Positions 1 to 8,191 are shown, counted from the first letter of the stretch. The stretch is DNA of 51,655 nucleotides from Candidatus Gastranaerophilales bacterium (GCA_910586855.1 CAJUJH010000001.1:1101116-1152770), one strand, 5' to 3'. The notes: generated from the letters alone by a model not told the origin. Numbers and translations: made by a program.

Positions 1-797
1 CCGATACAGATACAGATACGGACACAGACTCTGACTCTGACACAGACACCGATACGGATACCGACAGTGATTCCGATAGTGATAGCGACTCAGACGACGA
101 TTGCAACAATCCTGGCGGTCCTGGAGATGGTGGTACATCTACAAGTGGCATAGGTGGTGAAGCTTCTGGTGGTGGTTCCAATGGTGGTAGCACAGGCTCA
201 GGCTCAGGAAACGGTGGTAGCGGCTCAGAAGGTGGTGGTTCCAATGGTGGTAGCAGTGGAAATGGAGGAAGCAGTAATGACTCTTCTCAGGTAGGAGACC
301 CCGGTGCAGCTGATCTTGGTGGTCCCGGTGATGGCGGAAGTACCGGAGGCGCTGGAGGCGCTGGAGGCGCTGGCGGCGGAGGCCAAGTTGGCGATGGCAG
401 CAACGTCGGTGTTGATTCAAACAATGAAGTTAATGATAATACCGGCAATCAAAATGCCGAAAGCGGCGGAATAAGAGGCGGCAACGATGATGCAGCAGCT
501 GTGGATACTTCATATACAGCACCAGCTCCAGATTCAACCGCATCAAGCACAAGTGATTCTGAAACATCAACAATTACCACCGACAGTGAAGGTTCAGGTG
601 AAGAATCTGATGATACAGCCGCAGCTTCAGATGATTTCGGCAGCCCTGGGGATGCTGGAGGTGCAGCGGATACTAGCAGCAAACAATCCGAGCCAGTTGA
701 AGATAGCGGCTATAGCGTTTCTGCAGGTGATGGAGGCACGCGCGGTGGCAATGATGATGCAGCGCTCAGTCAAGATGAAGCCAAAATTGAAGACTAA
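1..797 (+). CDS. C-terminal part of an Asp-Thr/Ser-Asp repeat protein (5' end outside window)
   Basis: The frame is open from the window edge to TAA at 795-797, so only the C-terminal ~265 residues are visible. It opens with a DT/SD dipeptide tract (to about base 100), passes a 'DDDCNNPGGPGDGG' junction, then a Gly/Ser/Asn-rich stretch with a GGAGGAGGA run, and ends in an acidic Ser/Thr/Asp tail. The junction and the later 'VGDGSNVGVD' segment resemble parts of the 1229-residue protein at 45302-48991 ('DDCEDPGKPGDGG', 'LGDGSSVGTD'), so the two are paralogs. No enzymatic motif is present. A surface or secreted low-complexity stalk is my inference; other frames through the repeat are artefacts of base composition. 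Confidence 0.85.
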   Translation, partial: DTDTDTDTDSDSDTDTDTDTDSDSDSDSDSDDDCNNPGGPGDGGTSTSGIGGEASGGGSNGGSTGSGSGNGGSGSEGGGSNGGSSGNGGSSNDSSQVGDPGAADLGGPGDGGSTGGAGGAGGAGGGGQVGDGSNVGVDSNNEVNDNTGNQNAESGGIRGGNDDAAAVDTSYTAPAPDSTASSTSDSETSTITTDSEGSGEESDDTAAASDDFGSPGDAGGAADTSSKQSEPVEDSGYSVSAGDGGTRGGNDDAALSQDEAKIED

Positions 798-820
798 AAT
801 ATTAAAACAACAATATAAAG

Positions 821-855
821 AAAAACAGGGTATAAATAAAAATACCCTGTTTTTT
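821..855 (+). terminator. Rho-independent terminator of the left-edge repeat protein
   Basis: The stem AAAACAGGGTAT pairs with ATACCCTGTTTT across an 8-base A/T loop and runs into T's. It lies 24 bases after the stop codon. Its stem is nearly the same as that of the terminator after the paralog at 45302-48991. Confidence 0.85.
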
Positions 856-873
856 AATACTTAAAAGCAATTA

Positions 874-1956
874 TTACAGCACACTTTCTATAGTGCCTCC
901 TCCAAGTACAATATCATCCTTATAAAAAACAACTGCTTGACCTGGCGTTATAGCATTTTGAGGTTCTAAAAATTCTACTTTAGCTGCATCATCTTCAATA
1001 TAAATATCACAAGCTGATTTTTGTCCTGCAGAGCGAATTTTAGCATAAGCGCTTATTTTTTGCGGAAGATTATCCCTATCATAGAAAGTCCAACTTAAGT
1101 CTTTGGCAAAAAGCGTTTTAGAATAAGTCAATTCTTTCTCGCCCACTATTACTTCATTTTTATCTAAATCAAATTTAATAACGTATAAAGGCTTTTCGTA
1201 AGCTATCTTTAAGCCTTTTCTTTGCCCGATTGTGTAATTAAATATACCGCTGTGTGTCCCCAGGATTTTACCGCTTATATGACGAATATTCCCCTTTGAT
1301 TCCTTTGCCTCAATAATTTCAGTATAATTTCCTTTGTAAAAATCCTGACTATCCATCTTATTATGAACTATTAAGCCGTTTTCTTTTGCAAAGTTTCTAA
1401 CGTCTTCTTTTTCCATTTCGCCTAGTGGAAACAGGATATTTTGGAGCTTATTCTGACTTAATCTATATAAAAAATATGTTTGGTCCTTCTTTGTATTAAC
1501 ACCCTGCTTTAAAAGATACTTGTTAAGTTTTATATCATATTCGATTCTGGCATAGTGACCAGTCGCAAATTTATCAAACCGAAGACCGGATTGTTGTGCA
1601 AGATATGGAAAAACATTAAATTTAATCAAAGGATTACACAATACACAAGGATTTGGCGTTCTGCCAAGTTTATATTCGCTTTTAAATTTCTCAAAAACCA
1701 ACTCATCAAACTCTTTAGCGCAATCAATAAGATGAAATTCTATCCCAATTTTATCACACACCGCCTTGGCATCTTCAATTTCTTTCCTTTTATCGGTGCC
1801 ATAGCAGGAATTAGCAATAGTCTTAATATCGCCATCATAAACTTTCATCATTGCGCCAATAACATTATATCCTGCCTGTTTTAACTTCAAAGCACAAACT
1901 GCAGAATCAACCCCGCCTGAAACACCAACCAAGACCGTTAAATTTTTCTTTTCCAT
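874..1956 (-). CDS. mnmA: tRNA-uridine 2-sulfurtransferase MnmA
   Basis: 360 residues, normal for MnmA, which thiolates U34 of tRNA-Lys/Glu/Gln in the cytoplasm using ATP and a persulfide. The PP-loop SGGVDS lies at residues 13-18, PNPCVLCN at 101-108 (Cys104 and Cys107) and TGQRKG further on. It has the two-Cys 'PNPCxxCN' form that I associate with anaerobes, possibly binding an Fe-S cluster. The region that normally reads DSQ-(D/E)-I-C-F with the second catalytic Cys reads DSQDFYKGN, with no Cys. The start is ATG at 1956; there is no clear Shine-Dalgarno, and a TATGAT hexamer at 1969-1974 would give a leader of only about 6 bases. It is transcribed divergently from the gene at 2043. It fits with tRNA-Gln(UUG) and tRNA-Lys(UUU), two of its substrates, in the same window. 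Confidence 0.93.
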   Translation of the reverse strand: MEKKNLTVLVGVSGGVDSAVCALKLKQAGYNVIGAMMKVYDGDIKTIANSCYGTDKRKEIEDAKAVCDKIGIEFHLIDCAKEFDELVFEKFKSEYKLGRTPNPCVLCNPLIKFNVFPYLAQQSGLRFDKFATGHYARIEYDIKLNKYLLKQGVNTKKDQTYFLYRLSQNKLQNILFPLGEMEKEDVRNFAKENGLIVHNKMDSQDFYKGNYTEIIEAKESKGNIRHISGKILGTHSGIFNYTIGQRKGLKIAYEKPLYVIKFDLDKNEVIVGEKELTYSKTLFAKDLSWTFYDRDNLPQKISAYAKIRSAGQKSACDIYIEDDAAKVEFLEPQNAITPGQAVVFYKDDIVLGGGTIESVL

Positions 1957-2007
1957 ACTAAAAAGTCTATCATAAATTAGGATTTTGAGTGAAAATTATC
2001 ACACAAA

Positions 2008-2036
2008 TTGACACTAAAGACAAAAGTAATTAAAAT
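2008..2036 (+). promoter_or_regulatory. Sigma-70 type promoter, leaderless start
   Basis: TTGACA at 2008-2013, a 17-base spacer and TAAAAT at 2031-2036 form a near-consensus promoter. The hexamer ends 6 bases before the ATG at 2043, so the predicted first transcribed base is the A of the start codon. Confidence 0.75.
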
Positions 2037-2042
2037 TAAGGA

Positions 2043-2294
2043 ATGTTACCTGAAATAGATATAGAAAACTGTAATAAAGTCTTGGATGAGATGCTTGTTG
2101 ATATCGGCGCTTGGCGAAAATCAATGATACATTATATTAAAGATGAAAATCCTGAGTTAAATTCTGCCATAATTGAGCTTGCAAATAAAACAGATTTAGA
2201 CCCAAAAGCTATTGCTGCAGGAGCCTATATGGCATATTCACTTATAGAAGAAGCAAACAAAAAACAAGATGAACTCATAAATTTTGAAGAATAA
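2043..2294 (+). CDS. Small acidic helical protein of unknown function (83 aa)
   Basis: I do not recognise this family. The product is 83 residues, predominantly helical by composition and acidic, with no membrane segment, signal peptide or cysteine pair. The start is fixed by an excellent promoter whose +1 falls on the ATG; there is no usable Shine-Dalgarno, since the AAGGA touches the ATG. It precedes the uridine-kinase-like gene by 59 bases, but that gene has its own -10-like element, so joint transcription is uncertain. Reasonable coding composition and the promoter argue that it is a real gene. Confidence 0.65.
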   Translation: MLPEIDIENCNKVLDEMLVDIGAWRKSMIHYIKDENPELNSAIIELANKTDLDPKAIAAGAYMAYSLIEEANKKQDELINFEE

Positions 2295-2341
2295 TTTGTT
2301 AAATTTTATGAATCCTACTGAATTTTGTTTGTTTTTTAGTG

Positions 2342-2347
2342 TAGAAT
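2342..2347 (+). promoter_or_regulatory. -10 element six bases before the start codon
   Basis: TAGAAT at 2342-2347 is followed by ATTGGT and the ATG at 2354. No Shine-Dalgarno is present. The -35 region (2319-2324, TGAATT) is weak. Confidence 0.5.
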
Positions 2348-2353
2348 ATTGGT

Positions 2354-3196
2354 ATGAGTATTTATAAAGCAGAAAATCAAAGTTCTCAAAACATGAAAAT
2401 AGACGATATGCCTTTTCTTGCAAAGATTTTAGAGAACATCAGAGAAGTTATCGCATATGATAAACAACAAAAGCAGCCATTAATTCTTAGAATTAATGAG
2501 GCATTTATATTTAAAATCGCGCGCAAAGCAATATTAGAAAAAAATTCTACATTTTTAATGTCCATTGCCGGTGAATCCGCATCAGGAAAGACTACTTTGG
2601 TTAAAAATACAGCAAAAGCATGTATTAAAACTGATACTGATAACGCTTATACAGTTATCTGCTGTGATGATTATTATAAAGATGCTTCTAAAGAGCTAAC
2701 CGCTGCAGGAAGCTATGAAGAATTATTTAAAACAGGTTTTAGCTTTGATACACCGGATGCTATTGATTTAAATCTCATGAAAGAACATTTAATCAAGTTA
2801 AAAAATGGCGAGACAGTTTATTCCCCTTATTACGATTTTGTTACTTGCGAGAGCAAACTTGATTCTGTTATCAAAAAACCGGCAAAAATTATACTCAATG
2901 AAGGTTTATACGTTCTAAACGAATGCATGCGCGATATTGTGGATGTAAAAATTTACGTTTATACACCATTTGAAATTATCAAAGAAAGATGGTACGCTCG
3001 CGCCGTTACTCGTGGCAAAATTGGAAAAGCTGCCGATATGCAGTTCCATGATGTAAACCAAACGGCATTTAGATATATTCGTCCAACAATGGAAATTGCC
3101 GATATTGTAATTAACGGGCTTACAACACAGCAATACATTGAAGAAATAGCCTTAATGTTTATTGATGCCATTGTAAAGGTTTTAAGAACAAGATAA
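2354..3196 (+). CDS. Uridine kinase / phosphoribulokinase-family P-loop kinase
   Basis: 280 residues. An N-terminal helical region of about 65 residues precedes the Walker A motif GESASGKT at 73-80. The usual elements of the uridine kinase family follow: a CDDYYKD segment, 'FDTPDAIDLNLM' (the F-D-x-P-x-A/D-x-D substrate segment), YSPYYDF, 'ILNEGLYVL' (the E-G acidic box), and an arginine-rich lid (ERWYARAVTRGK). Phosphorylation of uridine/cytidine or a related sugar-alcohol is likely, but the N-terminal extension and ordering suggest a subfamily whose substrate I cannot name. There is no Shine-Dalgarno; the start appears leaderless. A terminator follows at 3231. Confidence 0.8.
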   Translation: MSIYKAENQSSQNMKIDDMPFLAKILENIREVIAYDKQQKQPLILRINEAFIFKIARKAILEKNSTFLMSIAGESASGKTTLVKNTAKACIKTDTDNAYTVICCDDYYKDASKELTAAGSYEELFKTGFSFDTPDAIDLNLMKEHLIKLKNGETVYSPYYDFVTCESKLDSVIKKPAKIILNEGLYVLNECMRDIVDVKIYVYTPFEIIKERWYARAVTRGKIGKAADMQFHDVNQTAFRYIRPTMEIADIVINGLTTQQYIEEIALMFIDAIVKVLRTR

Positions 3197-3230
3197 ATTA
3201 TCCATATAATATAAAGGAATCCGCTTTTTA

Positions 3231-3252
3231 AGCCTTCACCAAGGCTAGTTTT
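3231..3252 (+). terminator. Terminator after the uridine-kinase-like gene
   Basis: AGCCTT, loop CACC, AAGGCT, then AGTTTTTT. A short stem with a good U-tract. Confidence 0.7.
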
Positions 3253-3334
3253 TTAGCGTCTCCTTATAACATGTTATGTTAAATATTATCAATACATATC
3301 TAATAGATAGATTAGATTTTCATTAAAAAAATAC

Positions 3335-3363
3335 TTGACAACACATAGTGCTTTGAATAAGAT
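3335..3363 (+). promoter_or_regulatory. Promoter of tRNA-Gln
   Basis: TTGACA at 3335-3340, a 17-base spacer and TAAGAT at 3358-3363. Expected +1 is near 3370, five bases before the mature tRNA. Confidence 0.8.
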
Positions 3364-3374
3364 AATAGCTGTGG

Positions 3375-3450
3375 TGGGGCGTCGCCAAGTGGTAAGGCAC
3401 CTGGTTTTGGTCCAGGCATTCCGGAGGTTCGAATCCTTCCGCCCCAGCCA
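3375..3450 (+). tRNA. tRNA-Gln (anticodon TTG)
   Basis: The acceptor stem TGGGGCG pairs with CGCCCCA (3440-3446), the anticodon arm CCTGG/CCAGG encloses TTTTGGT with anticodon TTG at 3407-3409, and a GGTTCGAA T-loop is present. The discriminator is G at 3447 and CCA (3448-3450) is encoded. It has its own promoter and terminator. The restriction-modification genes begin directly downstream. Confidence 0.95.
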
Positions 3451-3460
3451 AATTAAAAAT

Positions 3461-3485
3461 AAACGACCCAAATGGGTCGTTTTTT
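3461..3485 (+). terminator. Terminator after tRNA-Gln
   Basis: AAACGACCCA pairs with TGGGTCGTTT around an AA loop, followed by T's. It isolates the tRNA from the downstream restriction gene. Confidence 0.85.
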
Positions 3486-3552
3486 ATTTATCAAACAATT
3501 AAAATTTTATGTTAGAATCAAATAGAAACTATTATTAAAAGGTAAATTCAAC

Positions 3553-4401
3553 TTGGCAAAAAAGAATCAGTCTGGTCGTTTAACAGTTCAACATAAAGGA
3601 ACAGAGGGTGCAATTGGAATCTTTTGTAAAGAAGCTCAGTTCCATGATTACAGTGTTGCACATACATCCTGTTGCGCTTTAGATATTTTGAGCAAACAAT
3701 ATCCGCAATTATCTTTTCGGCATAGACAAAGTATTGGCAAAAAAGAAATTAATAGTGCATTAAAAAAAATTGATAATGAATTAGGACAAACACTTTTTGT
3801 TGAAGAAGCCAGTATAAAACCTGATGGTGGCATCATTGAGGTAAAAGATGATAATAACAATTGGAGGATAATATTAGTTTCTGAGGCAAAGCATCAAGGC
3901 AAAGATATTGACAATATAAAGCAAGGAAAACTTGTTGGCAAACTGAATAATCAAGACCTAATGGTTGCTGGAAATGCCATTGAACGTGCGCACAAGAATA
4001 TTTCAGAAATTGCCAATTTTATGCTTGCAGAATGTTATTTTCCATATGTACTATTTTTAGAAGGTTCTAATTTTTTAACGCATAATGTTACAGTAACAAG
4101 ACCTGATGGAAGAAAAGTCACATTGATTTATAATTCAGGGGCCCTTAACAGATTAGATAGATTAACTTCTGCAAATTATGGAATGCATATTAACAAAAAT
4201 TTATGCAAGAATAAAATAGTAGCTTGCAATGATGTCAATATTATGCTTCAAGCTGCTTCTATATATACGCAAAGCGAAGGAGAACGTTGGAACATACAAG
4301 ATATGTTAAACATTATGTTAGATATAGCCAATACCTCGCTTCAAATGCTAGGTAGGGATTTATTTAAACAATTAACAAAAGAGCAAGGATTAGAGAGATA
4401 A
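3553..4401 (+). CDS. ecoRIR: EcoRI-type type II restriction endonuclease (predicted GAATTC)
   Basis: 282 residues against 277 for EcoRI, colinear from the first residue with EcoRI as I recall it. The PD-(D/E)XK active site is intact at identical numbering: Asp91 in KPDGG, and Glu111 and Lys113 in SEAKHQGKD. The recognition segment MVAGNAIERAHKN (137-149) keeps Asn141, Ala142, Glu144 and Arg145, and NRLDRL keeps Arg200 and Arg203. These are the residues that read GAATTC in EcoRI, so the same specificity is expected, cutting as a Mg-dependent dimer. The start is TTG at 3553, chosen because the protein then aligns end to end with EcoRI and AAAAGG sits about 10 bases upstream. The stop overlaps the methylase ATG by one base (TAATG). 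Likely acquired horizontally. Confidence 0.96.
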   Translation: MAKKNQSGRLTVQHKGTEGAIGIFCKEAQFHDYSVAHTSCCALDILSKQYPQLSFRHRQSIGKKEINSALKKIDNELGQTLFVEEASIKPDGGIIEVKDDNNNWRIILVSEAKHQGKDIDNIKQGKLVGKLNNQDLMVAGNAIERAHKNISEIANFMLAECYFPYVLFLEGSNFLTHNVTVTRPDGRKVTLIYNSGALNRLDRLTSANYGMHINKNLCKNKIVACNDVNIMLQAASIYTQSEGERWNIQDMLNIMLDIANTSLQMLGRDLFKQLTKEQGLER

Positions 4402-5339
4402 TGAAAAGAAATGCTACTAATTCTTTATTAAATAAAGCAAAAATAAATAAAAAAGATGAATTTTATACCCAGCTGGTTGATATTGAACGCGAATTAATAC
4501 ATTACAAAAAACATTTTAAAAATAAAATCATTTTTTGCAACTGTGATAATGTTAAGATTAGTAATTTTTTCAAATTTTTTGTTAATAATTTTGAAGAATT
4601 TGGTATCAAAAAAGTAATTTGTGCTTGCTATAACAAAAAGGAATCAGGGAAAGGATATTACTATGAACATACTGGTTCTAAAATTAATTTTAATAATATA
4701 AAATATTTCAAAGGGAATGGCGACTTTCGCAGTTTGGAAAGTATTGAACTATTAAGACAGTGTGATGTTGTGGTTACAAACCCCCCTTTTTCATTGTTTC
4801 GAGAATATATTGCACAGTTGGTAAATTACAATAAAAAATTTCTTGTTATAGGTAATATCAATGCTATTACCTATAAAGAGATTTTTAATTTAATTAAAAA
4901 TAATCAAGTTTGGCTAGGTATTAATTTAGGACGTGGGATTTCCGGTTTTATAGTTCCCAAAGAATATGAATTATATGGTTTGGAAACCAAAATTAACGAA
5001 AATGGTGAAAAAATAATTTCACCAAATAATTGTATGTGGCTTACAAATTTAGATAATGAAAAACGACAAGAGGTTTTGCCTTTGACCAAAAAATATATTG
5101 GAAATGAATCAGAATATCCTTTGTATGATAATTTTAATGGAATTAATGTCAATAAAACACAAAATATCCCAAATGATTATAAAGGATTAATCGGTGTACC
5201 TATTACCTTTCTTCATAAATTTAATCCAAATCAGTTTGAAATTATTAAATTTAGAAAAGGCGATGATAATAAAGACTTAAGAATTAACGGTAAACCTACA
5301 TATTTCCGAATAATTATAAAAAATAAATTAGCAGTGTAA
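4401..5339 (+). CDS. ecoRIM: EcoRI-type DNA adenine N6-methyltransferase
   Basis: 312 residues. It resembles M.EcoRI along its whole length as I recall it: RNATN near the N-terminus, DEFYTQ at 19-24, FCNCD at 45-49, the amino-methyltransferase motif NPPFSLF at 127-133, and WLGINLGRGISGF, SPNNCMWLTNLD and GVPITFLHKFNP further on. It is about 14 residues shorter than M.EcoRI because a segment near residue 80 is reduced. It should methylate the central adenine of GAATTC using S-adenosylmethionine and protect the host from the nuclease encoded just upstream, in the same gene order (R then M) as the classic system. Translation is coupled through the one-base overlap. No separate controller gene is present. 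Confidence 0.95.
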   Translation: MKRNATNSLLNKAKINKKDEFYTQLVDIERELIHYKKHFKNKIIFCNCDNVKISNFFKFFVNNFEEFGIKKVICACYNKKESGKGYYYEHTGSKINFNNIKYFKGNGDFRSLESIELLRQCDVVVTNPPFSLFREYIAQLVNYNKKFLVIGNINAITYKEIFNLIKNNQVWLGINLGRGISGFIVPKEYELYGLETKINENGEKIISPNNCMWLTNLDNEKRQEVLPLTKKYIGNESEYPLYDNFNGINVNKTQNIPNDYKGLIGVPITFLHKFNPNQFEIIKFRKGDDNKDLRINGKPTYFRIIIKNKLAV

Positions 5340-5372
5340 AAAATACAGACAATTTTTTACCTTCACAGGTTT

Positions 5373-5378
5373 TACAAT
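5373..5378 (+). promoter_or_regulatory. -10 element six bases before a GTG start
   Basis: TACAAT at 5373-5378, then GATGTT, then GTG at 5385. Upstream ATG triplets at 5377 and 5380 are out of frame. The -35 region is weak. Confidence 0.45.
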
Positions 5379-5384
5379 GATGTT

Positions 5385-7511
5385 GTGTTAATAAATTCAC
5401 TAAACAATGTAAGCTTTGGACGTGCACTGAAACCTGAGGAAATAAGAAGGTTTAGTGCAGTTTGCAATGAAGGTAAAAAACTTGCCGGACAAACTGGGCA
5501 GTCTATCTTCATTGTGCATGATGCTTGTCTTCCTCAATCAAAAGAATCAAACACTGGAGTAGGAAATATTTCATCAAAAGATTCGCAGGAATTTTTCGCA
5601 TATATGAAGCAGTATCTAGGCTTCAATAGGGTTGAAGTTTTGCCCGGAGGTGAACTCAAACCAAATAATGGCTTATACTGCCCATATTCAAGCTCTTGTC
5701 TGTCATTAGGAAATCATCAAATAAATCTTGAATTACTTACTCAGGATAAATTCGGAAAAATTTTGCTGCCGGAAGAATATAAGCAGGTTATAGATGCTAA
5801 TACAGCCCCAAACAAAGAAACAATAGTAAACTATAATAATGTAATGATTGATGGCAGCGCACAAGAAGAAGCCCTGAAAAAAGCTTTTGCGCGTTTTAAA
5901 AACCTTGATGAACAAGCACAGCTTAAAAAAGATTTCAGAAAATTTATCTCTGAAAATGACGATTGGCTTGAACCAAAAGCGATTTACAGAATACTTTCGC
6001 AAAAATATGGCATAGATGATTACAATTTCTGGAATGAAATCGACAAGCAATTATACGAAAATTCAACCAATCTAGAGAATAGAAGTGCAAGAATTAGGGA
6101 AATACTAAAAGAAAGCCCTGATGATGCCGAGTATTATAAATTTAAACAATTCTTAGCAGATAAACACTTAACAATAGGCAGAAAACAACTCAATAATATA
6201 GGTGTACAGCTTATTGGCGACTGTGAAATCAATTTTTCAAAAGATGAAATCTGGGCAAATCCAAATGCCTTCAAGCAAGATGAATTTATTGGCGAAAGAG
6301 AATGGAAAGTATTAAGCCTTGATTATGATAAAATAAAAGACCGGGATAGTGCCAGTGCCAAGCTTCTTAAACGCAAGGTGGAACTGCACGCAAGAAGATA
6401 TGATGCAATAAGATTTGATGTGGGCTGGTCATATGTAGTACCCGAAAAATACGGAAGCCTAAAGAATATTCAACCAAAAGAACTTGGAGATGATGTTTTA
6501 AATCTCATTGAAGAAACAGTTAAAGAAGTCAAAGGAAAAGATTACGATTTAAATAATCTTATTTATGAATTTCAAGGCGGACAAATATTCAAAAAAGAAT
6601 ATCAAAACGGTGTGCTTGTTCAGACAGGAAAATTAATTGAGGCCGTTAAAAAACGTGTTGGCGTTTATGATACATCATACATGCACGAAAAACTATTTGA
6701 CCCCTGGGGCTCAAATGACGGATTTTTAAAACGGGGCTGGTCGCCGGATAAATTTATTGTTGGTGTCAGCAACCATGATACGCAGCCCTTAAGACAAATA
6801 GCAAACAATATATATGACAGTGCCGCAATAGGCAATGATAGGTACCATAAAGAACCTGCCATAGCCCCGCTTTCAAAAATCTTAAAATTAGATGAATCAA
6901 GTTTATACGACCCAGTGGAATTTGCAAAAGCAAAATGGGCAGAACCTATGATGGCAAAAAACAATATGATGTTTTATATGGATGTTTTTGGCAGAGAAGA
7001 AAGATTTAATATGCATCAGTTAAATACAACAGTACACCCTGAAAAGAATTTTGCATATAAAATACCTGTAAATTATAAAGAAGCATATCATAAAGCTGTA
7101 CAGGAAGGCTACGGTTTTAATATTATGGATAGTCTTGAAAAAGTATTCAAGGCAAAGGGTCTGGATAAAACTCAGCCAAAACTATACAAAGAAATAGTAA
7201 AATTCAGAGATATTTTATATGAAAATGATGGCGTAAAATTAGCCAAAAAAACCATGCAGACAAATAAATACCCAAAACTTGTTTTACTTGCCGCTGCAGC
7301 CATTATTACCGCAGGTACAGCAATTACAGTATTTTTTACAAAGAAAAATAAAAATAATCCCTTGAAATCCAATATTCAAACATCCGATAGCAAAACATAC
7401 GGTCAAACCCTTCCTGCAAGCAACAATGGAGAGAAAAATACAGGCATTAAAAGCAACGTTGCATCTATAGGTATTTCATTTAACGATTTTATGAATAAAA
7501 GCTCAAAATAA
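5385..7511 (+). CDS. GH77-like 4-alpha-glucanotransferase with C-terminal membrane anchor
   Basis: 708 residues. The body has amylomaltase/MalQ hallmarks: QLIGDCEINFSKDEIWANP (cf. GDxPIYV...WANP), the nucleophile segment DAIRFDVGWS with Asp345, a probable acid/base Glu395 in IYEFQGG, and the transition-state Asp465 in SNHDTQPLR. It should rearrange alpha-1,4-glucans. Two features are unusual. It begins with a short tag containing NVSFGRAL (residues 8-15) instead of a normal start, and after the catalytic domain a hydrophobic helix (about 631-651) is followed by a positively charged, low-complexity tail of some 55 residues. This suggests membrane tethering. The GTG start at 5385 is supported by a -10 hexamer six bases upstream; no in-frame ATG fits. 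It lies 45 bases after the methylase gene but appears to have its own promoter. Confidence 0.82.
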   Translation: MLINSLNNVSFGRALKPEEIRRFSAVCNEGKKLAGQTGQSIFIVHDACLPQSKESNTGVGNISSKDSQEFFAYMKQYLGFNRVEVLPGGELKPNNGLYCPYSSSCLSLGNHQINLELLTQDKFGKILLPEEYKQVIDANTAPNKETIVNYNNVMIDGSAQEEALKKAFARFKNLDEQAQLKKDFRKFISENDDWLEPKAIYRILSQKYGIDDYNFWNEIDKQLYENSTNLENRSARIREILKESPDDAEYYKFKQFLADKHLTIGRKQLNNIGVQLIGDCEINFSKDEIWANPNAFKQDEFIGEREWKVLSLDYDKIKDRDSASAKLLKRKVELHARRYDAIRFDVGWSYVVPEKYGSLKNIQPKELGDDVLNLIEETVKEVKGKDYDLNNLIYEFQGGQIFKKEYQNGVLVQTGKLIEAVKKRVGVYDTSYMHEKLFDPWGSNDGFLKRGWSPDKFIVGVSNHDTQPLRQIANNIYDSAAIGNDRYHKEPAIAPLSKILKLDESSLYDPVEFAKAKWAEPMMAKNNMMFYMDVFGREERFNMHQLNTTVHPEKNFAYKIPVNYKEAYHKAVQEGYGFNIMDSLEKVFKAKGLDKTQPKLYKEIVKFRDILYENDGVKLAKKTMQTNKYPKLVLLAAAAIITAGTAITVFFTKKNKNNPLKSNIQTSDSKTYGQTLPASNNGEKNTGIKSNVASIGISFNDFMNKSSK

Positions 7512-7516
7512 CCGAA

Positions 7517-8185
7517 TTACTTTTCAAATACCTCACATGTAACAGTTTTAAACAAAAAATCTTTTCTTCTTAGAAATTTTAAGCTGCAATTTTCAGCCTT
7601 TGATATTAATTCATGCGGCGACAAAAAACCTTTTTTGGATTCAACTAGATACTTATACGCATTAAAATTTTTACTAAAAATTTTAGCAACTGCAAGTATA
7701 AAAATGTCAGCAAAATTTGATATTAAATTTTTTTCGCCAAAATCAAGATGTAAAAATTTTCCACCTGGCGACAATACTCTCACAACCTCACTTAGTGCAG
7801 CCTGTTTATCAGGAATATTCCTAAGTCCAAATCCCATTACAATATAATCAAAAGTTCCATCATCAAAGCTCAAATTTGTTGCATCCTCTTTAAGATATTC
7901 AATATCAAAGCCTTTTTTCTTTGCAATTTTTAGCATCTCATCAGAAAAATCAGCACCTATAATTTGGCATTTTGGATATTTTTCCTTAATAATTCCAGCC
8001 AAATCACCGCTTCCAGTACACAAATCCAAAACACTTGAACCATTTTGAATACCGAGAAATTCTACCGAACTTTTTTTGATAAGAATATGGCTAAAAGCCG
8101 AAATCAAATTGTTTAAAAAATCATAACTTTTTGCAATTTTATTAAACATTAACTCTATTTCGGCTGCAGCTTTACTTTTTTTCAT
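7517..8185 (-). CDS. menG: UbiE/MenG-type C-methyltransferase
   Basis: 222 residues, typical of the UbiE/MenG family that methylates demethylmenaquinone (or the ubiquinone precursor) with S-adenosylmethionine at the membrane. The SAM-binding motif VLDLCTGSGDLAG lies near residues 52-64; GADFSDEML, IVMGFGLRNIPD and VLSPGGKFLHLDFGE follow, all family signatures. It is 17 bases downstream of the MlaA-hydrolase gene on the same strand, but a TAAAAT element six bases before its ATG suggests an additional leaderless start. A quinone methyltransferase is notable if the organism is a fermentative gut cyanobacterium; no other quinone gene is nearby, so the substrate is uncertain. Confidence 0.88.
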   Translation of the reverse strand: MKKSKAAAEIELMFNKIAKSYDFLNNLISAFSHILIKKSSVEFLGIQNGSSVLDLCTGSGDLAGIIKEKYPKCQIIGADFSDEMLKIAKKKGFDIEYLKEDATNLSFDDGTFDYIVMGFGLRNIPDKQAALSEVVRVLSPGGKFLHLDFGEKNLISNFADIFILAVAKIFSKNFNAYKYLVESKKGFLSPHELISKAENCSLKFLRRKDFLFKTVTCEVFEK

Positions 8186-8191
8186 ATCACT

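Noticed and set aside
487..864. Second plus frame overlapping the end of the left-edge repeat protein
   Set aside because: Composition (Gln/Met/Leu runs) is the shifted reading of the Ser/Asp/Ala-rich tail and it runs through the terminator.
2238..2423. Minus-strand frame across the start of the uridine-kinase-like gene
   Set aside because: Overlaps two plus-strand genes with better evidence and has no promoter or ribosome site.
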